NCBI RefSeq assembly: GCF_003412465.1
Contig: NZ_QTJV01000010.1
Coordinates: 372,001 to 436,000, forward strand
Source of the DNA: Chitinophaga silvisoli
Lineage (GTDB): Bacteria; Bacteroidota; Bacteroidia; Chitinophagales; Chitinophagaceae
DNA: 64,000 nt
Direction: 5' to 3'
Part shown: piece after piece, positions 1-8,000 of the stretch
Position numbering within the stretch: position 1 is the stretch's first letter
Layout of the letters: each line of letters begins with the position of its first letter
Notes under the pieces: model-generated
Seen by the model: only the letters and a program-made list of their open reading frames with translations
Databases searched by the model: none
Told to the model about the DNA's origin: nothing
Position numbers and translations under genes: made by a program

Positions 1-336
1 CCGGATGAAGAATACCTGCTGCCCTTTGTCCGGCCGCAGATCAAAGCAATAGATCGTACCACCGCCATCACCGCCAAAGATGAGCGATTGCGGAATGAAT
101 TTATACAGGTCTTTTTCTCTGAATAATGCCAGTACTTCGATCACGGAATAAGCGATGAATGGGGTCTTTTTGCCATACAAACTGCCGCCGTTGGAGAATA
201 ACAACAAGGCTTTATAGTCTTCCGGGATCGGCCCGAAAGCAGCTTCCAGCGATTGAATGTCCTGTGCCGTCGCCGGATGTTGTTTATCCCATTCCTGTGT
301 GCTGATCAAAGAAATCAGTTCATTTGTTGTACTCAT
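1..336 (-). CDS. SUKH (SMI1/KNR4) family immunity-like protein, partial
   Basis: The frame opens at an ATG at 336-334 and runs off the left edge, giving 112 codons of the N-terminal part. Residues about 27-45 (LEAAFGPIPEDYKALLLF, then SNGGSLYG) are the typical SUKH/SMI1-KNR4 opening: a helix, then 'G-x-P-x-D-Y-K' and an 'NGG' turn, followed by a GGDGGGTIYCFDL strand pair. SUKH proteins are known immunity partners of nuclease toxins in polymorphic toxin systems. The gene starts 10 nt after the stop of the DUF4157/SHH effector and in the same direction, so it is very likely co-transcribed with it. I infer that it neutralises that effector in the producing cell. Its C-terminus is not visible. 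Confidence 0.78.
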   Translation of the reverse strand, partial: MSTTNELISLISTQEWDKQHPATAQDIQSLEAAFGPIPEDYKALLLFSNGGSLYGKKTPFIAYSVIEVLALFREKDLYKFIPQSLIFGGDGGGTIYCFDLRPDKGQQVFFIR

Positions 337-346
337 ATGGTCTGTT

Positions 347-3300
347 TTATGGGGTCCAGGTGCCAAAGATGGCAGTCAGCTGATCGTTGCTTAAAGTATT
401 CCTGAGTGTATTGTAAATCCTTCCGAAATAGGCATCCACTTCTGCAAGGTAAGGGCCCTGCACGCCTGCAGGTACGCCTATCGCATTCATATCGCTTACC
501 AGGAAGGCTCGTTCTTCAGCAAAGGTGCGGGTGGCTACAGTCGCTCTTCTGGCACCCTGCAGGTCATTGATTAATCCATGTGGGGTACCGCGGCTGCCTC
601 CCGCAAAGTTACGTGTTCTCAATAACAAAGCAGGGGCATCGTCCCGGCCATAAACGCCTAATCCTGCAAAGCGTTCCCTGGCCCATGCATCCTGGATACC
701 ATGATGCGACTGGAAGAAATTGTTCGTACCCCTGTTATCCGTGAGGAAGCCATGGGTATTGAATTCAAATTCGCGGATGATGGCACCATCGGCTCTTGTA
801 TATTCCCAGAGTCCACCGGCCCCTCTGCGAAGGGTGACACCTGTTCTCGCTTCTATAGCTGAGATCAGGCGGTTATCCATAAACTGTTGCAGTTCCCTGC
901 CATTGGTGACACCATTGAGCGCATCGATGGCATTCGAGAGGTCTGCCTGGTTATCCCTGAACATATGCAGGTATTCCCTCAGCGCCCTGTCATCAGAAGG
1001 CAGGTTCAGCCTGTTGATAAGATTATGTACTTTGGTCAGGTTCTCCGGCGAGATATTGACCGGTATACAGGGCGAATTACAATAGGTGAGTGCACGGCGT
1101 ACATCCGAGTCCATGTTGTGCCACATCCTGCGGAGATCAGGGTCGGCATCCAGCATGGCACGGGTTTCCGGGCTGAGTGACTGTTCCCATGCCAGGGCTT
1201 CTGCATTGGGTACGTCAGGCGTGAGTGGAGTATTACCCTCATTGTTGGGTTGCCCCGTTCTTACTTCTGCCTCAGTGGCATCGGCGGCAGTTCTGGTTGC
1301 ATTCGCATTCGTTTCTGCTTCGGCTATCTGTGCTTCGGCAGCCGGCCTGTTAGTATCTGCAGTAGCTATTGCATCGTCAGTGGCGTTTTCAATACCTACC
1401 AGGCGGGTTTCCTGTGCATCTGCGCTGCCCCGCCAGATCTCGCGTCGCCTGCGCCAGAAATCCCTTTCTGCGGCAAGTCGTTCCCTGGCCAGCTCTGTAC
1501 CTGCAGCCCGCAGATTTGTAAAGAAGTTCTCATCAGCGGCAGCAAGTCTGATAAACCCGATGGTGCTACGCACAGCTGCAATGATCTCATCGATGTTACG
1601 AATGGTTGTGACGATCCTTGCTGCGCCGGAGGCCAGGCTGGCAGGTAGTTGCCGCATACTGCGCAGCAGGCGGATGGGTACCTGTCCTACTTTGGTAAGG
1701 AACTCTCCGAAGCTGCTGATGGTCTTGATGGTTTCGATCGCCTCCAGTGCGGCTTTGACAGCACCATAACCGGCTACGAAAAGTAAGATGATATTAACTA
1801 CGAAGTTCGTTACCCTCCTCATCCAGAAGATAGCGAGCTGACACTCCTCAAAAGGACCTTCTATGAGTGATGCTTCCAGTTTGGTTTCTTCCCACATCCG
1901 GGAAATCATTTCGCCGGGGGCACCAAAGGCCTGACCGATGGAGGCAACAAAGTCATGCACCTTATCTGCAGAATCCCTGCATATAGCCCCGCCACTGGCA
2001 TGATAAAGCAACCAGCCACAGAAGTGCATAATACCAGCCGCGAGGTCAACGATGCCGCTTATAATGCTTGCAACGGCATCAAAGATCCCTACGACGATAC
2101 CAGCCAGTCCGCATACTACATATTCCACGAAGCCAAGCAGATAATCACCGATGTCAGTAATAAAGTCCCAGGCCTGGCGAAGGAAGTTCCGCTCAATGCT
2201 GTAAACGGGCAATTCTGGGAGGACTTCATTACGTAGGGTATTGTAATCACCCTGCTGCATGTCGTCCATAAGGGAGAAGGCCGCCGTTTCATTCCATTCT
2301 GCCTGTGTCAGTTCGCCTAGTTTAGCGTACACAGCCAGGCATGCCATATGATTCGGCAGGCGGCGAAAGTTGAGTAAGATGGAGTTACTATCCCGGATGC
2401 TGGTAAAACCAGAGATAAGGTTTTTAATTTTATAAGCGTACCAGTAGGTGGCATATTGCAATGCTTTTACACTGCCACTTCCAAAGAAGACGAGTGACAG
2501 GTTATGGGCATCCATATCCTGCATGTCGCCAAAGAGGAAGGCCGTCATGTCATCCGGCAGGGATTCGCCCTGTGTCTCCATCTCCGAGAGTATATTGTCC
2601 AGTGCTCCGCCGGTGGGCCCGGTGAGCAGGTCTTTGATTTCCTTGCTGTCATTGTCGGAGGTCCAGCCATTCAAGCGGTTCAGGACCTCTTTGGCAATGA
2701 GTTCGCTGATCCGGGTAGACTGTACCTGTATGAAAATGCGGAGCAGGGCTTTCCAGTCAGCCGTCACACAGTCAGAACTGAGCCAGTCGTATACATACAT
2801 CACATCTTCCTCTGCCTTGGCCGCTACCCCATTCAGGATGGCATCTACATCGTTTTGCCCCAGTCCCTGGAACTTAGAGAGAATAATGGCGCTGTCATTG
2901 CTGGATGTCCAGCCATCCAGGGCATCGTAGACATCATTGGTATAGGAGTTTTGTTCCTCTGCACTGAGCAGGTTGATGTCGGTACCGGCGGCTCCCTGTT
3001 GAATGGTATGTGTCAGCTCATGCGCCAGCAGATGTTGACCGCTGTTGTGAGTGGGATTGTATTTGCCACTGTTGAAGTAAATGTGATTGCCATGGGTGAA
3101 GGCCTGGGCATGCAGGTCCTTGTTCATCTGTACGGCAGTACTGTCAGTGTGAATACGGACACCGCTGAAGTCTGCCCCCATGGCCTTACCCATATGCTGC
3201 TGCAGATCGCCCGGGAGTGGCTTACCACTGCCTTTGCTGTCTGCGAGCTGCGTTTCTACGGCGGGTGGAGCAGCGGTACCCTCACCTTTCGTTTGCAAGG

Positions 3301-3571
3301 GTTGGATGGGTGGAGCAGGCTTGCGCTGAATCACCTGATCGGCGACCTGGTCGGCTTCTTTTTCATACTTGTCATCAGGTTGGCCCACACTGAGTTTAGG
3401 TTGGATGGGCTTGTCTTTTTCTTCCTGTTCGTCGCATGCTGCACATCGTTGTATGCCACTAAAGAAACCTGAATCTGAAAAAAAATCTTCCCCGCCTTCT
3501 TTATCAAAAAAGGGAGTTTCTTTTTTCGCAGGAGTAGCTACTGGTGTGGGGGCTGCTTTATTCATCGCCAT
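347..3571 (-). CDS. eCIS effector: DUF4157 N-terminal domain with C-terminal SHH (HNH/EndoVII-like) nuclease domain
   Basis: This 1074-residue protein is the likely cargo of the injection system. Residues about 55-195 form a DUF4157 domain with the zincin-like motif HELTH at 184-188; DUF4157 is a known marker of eCIS-loaded toxins. Residues about 215-285 and 297-365 look like a duplicated module, each opening with an 'L-x-G-W-T-S-x-N-D-S' motif. Hydrophobic stretches lie at about 474-525 and 589-606, followed by an Ala/Glu/Arg-rich helical linker to about 790. The last ~150 residues carry an SHHGIQ motif (955-960), then DDAPALLLR and a GTPHG-x-I-x-x-x-Q stretch, resembling the Tox-SHH branch of HNH/EndoVII nucleases. 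The upstream stop overlaps the start region; Met3 (3565) gives a classic ATGA overlap and is the alternative start. The nuclease assignment is by motif only. Confidence 0.82.
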   Translation of the reverse strand: MAMNKAAPTPVATPAKKETPFFDKEGGEDFFSDSGFFSGIQRCAACDEQEEKDKPIQPKLSVGQPDDKYEKEADQVADQVIQRKPAPPIQPLQTKGEGTAAPPAVETQLADSKGSGKPLPGDLQQHMGKAMGADFSGVRIHTDSTAVQMNKDLHAQAFTHGNHIYFNSGKYNPTHNSGQHLLAHELTHTIQQGAAGTDINLLSAEEQNSYTNDVYDALDGWTSSNDSAIILSKFQGLGQNDVDAILNGVAAKAEEDVMYVYDWLSSDCVTADWKALLRIFIQVQSTRISELIAKEVLNRLNGWTSDNDSKEIKDLLTGPTGGALDNILSEMETQGESLPDDMTAFLFGDMQDMDAHNLSLVFFGSGSVKALQYATYWYAYKIKNLISGFTSIRDSNSILLNFRRLPNHMACLAVYAKLGELTQAEWNETAAFSLMDDMQQGDYNTLRNEVLPELPVYSIERNFLRQAWDFITDIGDYLLGFVEYVVCGLAGIVVGIFDAVASIISGIVDLAAGIMHFCGWLLYHASGGAICRDSADKVHDFVASIGQAFGAPGEMISRMWEETKLEASLIEGPFEECQLAIFWMRRVTNFVVNIILLFVAGYGAVKAALEAIETIKTISSFGEFLTKVGQVPIRLLRSMRQLPASLASGAARIVTTIRNIDEIIAAVRSTIGFIRLAAADENFFTNLRAAGTELARERLAAERDFWRRRREIWRGSADAQETRLVGIENATDDAIATADTNRPAAEAQIAEAETNANATRTAADATEAEVRTGQPNNEGNTPLTPDVPNAEALAWEQSLSPETRAMLDADPDLRRMWHNMDSDVRRALTYCNSPCIPVNISPENLTKVHNLINRLNLPSDDRALREYLHMFRDNQADLSNAIDALNGVTNGRELQQFMDNRLISAIEARTGVTLRRGAGGLWEYTRADGAIIREFEFNTHGFLTDNRGTNNFFQSHHGIQDAWARERFAGLGVYGRDDAPALLLRTRNFAGGSRGTPHGLINDLQGARRATVATRTFAEERAFLVSDMNAIGVPAGVQGPYLAEVDAYFGRIYNTLRNTLSNDQLTAIFGTWTP

Positions 3572-5013
3572 TCAACTCTTAAAATTGTTTTCATCCATGG
3601 CAGCCGTATGTGGCTGATATTCCATGGCAGGTAATCCAATAATATATCCAGGGCTTGTTGTTCTACTTGTATAAAGGTCTGTTCATTGAGGGTAAAGATC
3701 TTGCCGTTGCGTTGCAAAAAACCACCTCTCAATGCATCGGCGGAAGTTCGTTGTAACTTGTCCCAATGTTCAATCACCGCTTCAAGCAGGGCATCTGCTT
3801 CTTCACACTCTTCGCTTGTCAGTACAGTTTCCTGTGCAAGGTTTTTGCCCAAAGGCCATGCACAAAGGAGCTTGGGCACTACAAGAGCATGCTCGGGTGT
3901 TTCTGTTTCACCTGTAGCGAGGTAGTGAAGCAGGTACAATGCTTTTTCGTGCGCAGCAGGATCTTTGAAAGCATTGTTTTTTAAGAGGCCCAGTTTTTTG
4001 AAGAAGGTGGCAAGGAAGGGATTGAGTAAGACCAATCCTGCATTGATGAGGAAGATGCCATCCGCCGGGATTGCGTCATCTTCACCGTCAAGCGAAATGC
4101 TATATTCGCCGGGCTTAATTTCGCCTGCCGCTGTGGCGGGTACCGTTTTTAGTTCACTGATTAAAGGAAGGCATACCGGCAACGATGGTATGATTTCTTC
4201 GCTTATCGCATTTACCGTGATGGTTGTTAAGGGTACGAATTGCTGCAGGCAGGCTATCGCTACCTCAGATGCGGACAAACCTTTTCCCGTCTTTCCAGCC
4301 GCCATCTTTAGCGCCACCTGCCAGAGCTGACGATAAAGCGCTGGCGGAATGCCAGGAGATGATGAGAGGAGAGGGCCGGGGTTTTCACTTTTCGAAATGG
4401 CACTGAGGATAGCCAGTTCATGAAATACTGCTAATAAACCCGGCTGACTGGTGGCAGTCAATATTTCAATTAGTTGAATTAAAAAGGAAGTGGGGTGATC
4501 TGTGATCACTCTTTGTAACACAACGGGGTTATGTATTAATTGTTCTCTAAGCAGGGTGACCATCCCGAAGTCGGTGGCAAATGCCTCGAGGACGTAGTTA
4601 AACCAGGTCTGGTCTGCTTTTAGGGTATTCCATGGCAGGTAGCCCTTTTGCATGTAGAAGAGCCATTGGCGGGCCACAGAAAGGCGGATAGTATTGCCTG
4701 CGCTTGCTGATATTCTTAAAGCAGCAGGAATATGCTTACGTAGTTGCTCTAATAATAGTGCGTAGATCAATGCTTCACATTTGCCCGCTTTCATGTCTTT
4801 CATGCGAAGCATACCAAGGTCGATTGTAACGGTATCCAGTTGAATGACTTCCTCTTCTCCACAGATTTCATTGCATGCTTTTTCCAGGAGTGGCACTAAA
4901 TGATGATGGTAATACCTGCTCATTTCATGCTGCCATTCAAAAGCAGGTGCTGACTTTGGAAGTTTCAATGCCAGCACCTGTCTGCGGATCATATGGTGTT
5001 GTTCCGCTGCCAT
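3562..5013 (-). CDS. contractile injection system tape-measure family protein (CIS_TMP)
   Basis: This 483-residue helical protein begins with a conserved 'IRRQVLALKLP' segment. Its C-terminal half has the family signature: INAGLVLLNPFL (about 315-330), LYLLHYLATGE, LVVPKLLCAWPL, then LLDYLPWNISHIRLPWMK near the end. Proteins with this C-terminus are named 'contractile injection system tape measure protein' in Bacteroidota eCIS loci. It is fairly short and lacks the hydrophobic core of a phage tape measure, so an assembly or baseplate role remains possible. It starts 3 nt after the 1943-residue baseplate gene stops, and its stop overlaps the effector start. I infer translational coupling with its neighbours. 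Confidence 0.75.
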   Translation of the reverse strand: MAAEQHHMIRRQVLALKLPKSAPAFEWQHEMSRYYHHHLVPLLEKACNEICGEEEVIQLDTVTIDLGMLRMKDMKAGKCEALIYALLLEQLRKHIPAALRISASAGNTIRLSVARQWLFYMQKGYLPWNTLKADQTWFNYVLEAFATDFGMVTLLREQLIHNPVVLQRVITDHPTSFLIQLIEILTATSQPGLLAVFHELAILSAISKSENPGPLLSSSPGIPPALYRQLWQVALKMAAGKTGKGLSASEVAIACLQQFVPLTTITVNAISEEIIPSLPVCLPLISELKTVPATAAGEIKPGEYSISLDGEDDAIPADGIFLINAGLVLLNPFLATFFKKLGLLKNNAFKDPAAHEKALYLLHYLATGETETPEHALVVPKLLCAWPLGKNLAQETVLTSEECEEADALLEAVIEHWDKLQRTSADALRGGFLQRNGKIFTLNEQTFIQVEQQALDILLDYLPWNISHIRLPWMKTILRVEWR

Positions 5014-5016
5014 GTA

Positions 5017-8000
5017 TTATTTAAAGAGATTTTCAATTTGTTTAAGATCTAAGGAAGGCTCGTACTTTTTGACAGTAGCAGCGTTCCATTCCTTATAAAT
5101 ATCTGCTAATGGCATTTTGGTTTTGATCTGGTCCAATACTGGCCTGATGGCTGTAATTTCACTGATGTCTTTGCCGCCAAATGTGTATTTGTCCAGATAA
5201 TTACCGGTGAGTAAGCTGAGGAGTGAAGTAGCCTGTTTTTTATTCAGGATCTTCTTTTTACTGGTAGGCCAGTACTGGAGGACTTTATCAATTACCTGCT
5301 GGTATTGGGCCACTGAAGGGGATGCCACTTCTGAGAAGGTGGTGAGCATGCTGCTGAGTTGTTTGTCTTTAATATTTGCAGCCAGTTCCTGGATGTTTTT
5401 TTTGCGTGCGTTGAGACGGCCATTGACAACCCTGGCTTTGCCGCTGCCATCAATAACTGATGCAGGAGCTTCACTGGTGACTCCTGGTACTGCTTCTACA
5501 TTCTCAGCTTTTACAGCTGCTACTGTAATCACCGGCCCGGAATCATCGCAGGAAGTTTTCCAGTCAAATAACTCGTCTACCTGCTGCTGGAAACCCTGTG
5601 TCTCTACATCCCTTGTCAGCACCTGTAAGAAGGCATTGAAATCGAAAGGACCATTGCATACTGTCTTTTTCGCCATCCACCGGATCCATTGCTTATAATA
5701 ACTTTCAAATTCACAGCATTCTTTTGGCATCAGCCAGATGATACGCAGTAATACATGTGCCGGTACCTCTCTTTGCAACATGTTTTCAATCACCTGCCTG
5801 TTTCCGTCTTTCCGGAATCTTTCCGGCCATGCAGGCAGTGCTACTGTTGCAATAAATGAATAAGGATCATAACCGGCTGCCAGGTCCGGGAAATCGCACT
5901 GGCTAAACAGTTCTGCCCGATGCGGTAACAAATAACAGCCACAATTATTTTCACAATGAGGACGCAGCAGGATATGTTCAACTACATGCAGGCCCTCGCT
6001 ATTGATCAGTTGCTTCGCTCTCTTTACTGCCTCGCAAGCCATTTCCGGAGTGCTATACTTTTGTGGATTCCAGGCAAGCATTTCTCCTGCCGCAGGTAAA
6101 TTGACCGCCGGCTGATTGGGTTGTCCATCCGGCGTACTACAACCACAGCTATAGCGGGGTGCATAGAAAGTCACACCATATGGTCCGCAGCTGCAATCAA
6201 AACTGCTGCGATAGTTTTCATAATCTCCCAGCATTGCAAGCAGGTTCAGTAACTGTTGTACAGCATCCCTGTATGTGGCAAAGCCATTATTGATCATCCA
6301 GCGCTCACATACTGTGCTGCTGAGTGAACTGACAACATTGGTATGATCCTGTAAGAAAGGAATATTGATATAGTATTTTTTGTCCTCACCCAACCTGACC
6401 AGACTATTGTAATACTGGAACACAGACAGCAATTGCTGCTTCCAGGTATCGAATGGAATAGCATTCACTGCTGCATACGCTGTTACTAATCTTTGCTGGT
6501 TCGCATTGGTCAGATAATAGTCATTTTGTTTGGTACCTGCTATGATATTTTTTTCATTCTGCAAAGCATCAATCACATCTACCCAGTTGCAGGCACGTGC
6601 GTGTGGTACGCTTGCAAATGGTATCCCACTGTTATCCTTCAGGATACTGCTGCCATTTTCATCGCTGGTGCTAAAAGGTTTCTTTCCGGCCAGTGCCTTG
6701 TATTGATTGTATAAAGCAATCTTGGCGGCATCTCTTTTGGCTACATCATCATATGCACAAGGGTGTATAATCAGTTCTTCGGCACTACCCATAAAGAAGC
6801 TGTATGCACAGGAATGACTATACCGCTGAAATTCTCCGGTATTAATAAACAGTTGTACGCCTTGTTCTCCCCATGCATCATCTGCTGTAAGGAAGCGGGT
6901 ACTGCTCTCTGCCAATACTTCTCTCAGATAAGTACGGGTAGTACCATTGCAATCGCAGGTGTTGGTATAGTTGCCCGCATACTGCAGGAGGATCAGGAAA
7001 AACCTGAAAGCCTGCATGGCTGCTGCCGGATCGGGGTAGTAGTTGACACTCTGCCATTCACCTAATGAGAAATAATACACGGCTTCATCAGGGTCTGTAA
7101 AACAACACTGGGATTTTATAGCCGCACAGGGATTTGGCTCGCAGGGATGAAAGCGGCGGTAGAACTCATCGCAATCTGCTCTTTTGAATAATTGTTTGAT
7201 GGGGTAGGTGGCCGCCAGCTGGGCCGCAGCTTCAGCATCCATCACCGGTGTAGCAGCAACGCGCCCCTGTAAAATCAGGAGATAATCGGTTTTGAAGGCC
7301 TGGAGCGCTTCGTCCTGGCTATTGTAACCAATTGCGCTTCTGTATAATACCAGTTCTTTGTCAGGGGTATTCCTGTTTACAGACTTTATCTGGTAATAGT
7401 ACAATTTACCATCCTGTACAATGAGATCTCCACCCAGGTATATTTCAAGATAATCCGGGGTCACCTGTTTGCGGGCATCTATAATGCCATTGTGTACAGC
7501 TACAGGATGATCTTTGTCTACCAGCCTGTATACATATTGCCCGCACTGACTGATCTCATCAATCTGTACATATGCATCGTAGGCTTTGGTATCAGTGGCA
7601 CTGCGCAGACTTTCAATATGCCTGCGGACTTCCAGGAGCGCATTAATGCCCGCATCCTGTGGTATGGCTGTAGACAAACGGCTACTGATCTTACCGGCAG
7701 TCAAATCAGCTCCATTGAGTTTATACTGGGGCAAGGCAGTAGTAAACTTCTTTGCAGCTTCCAGTGCCGCCGCCTGTGTATCATAAGCCTGCTGACTAGT
7801 AAAGGTATATTGCTGGGTAGCCTGGTAACCGATGGTATAATTGAACTTCCAGGTATCAGGGGCCTGGTTGATGTTCATATCATACCTGAACTCATTGACA
7901 ATGCGCCAGATCTTTTCCTGCAATGCCTGGGCGGCGGCTTCGGAATTAGTCTCCATCGCGCATACCGCTATCGGCGTTTCTCCATCTTTTACAGACAAGA

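Noticed and set aside
1086-1769. 227-codon plus-strand open frame
   Set aside because: It is Ser/Ala-rich and lies antisense to the linker of the effector, with no domain.
2504-3472. 322-codon plus-strand open frame opposite the effector
   Set aside because: It is antisense to the well-supported DUF4157 domain and its product has no recognisable motif; such frames arise from codon bias.
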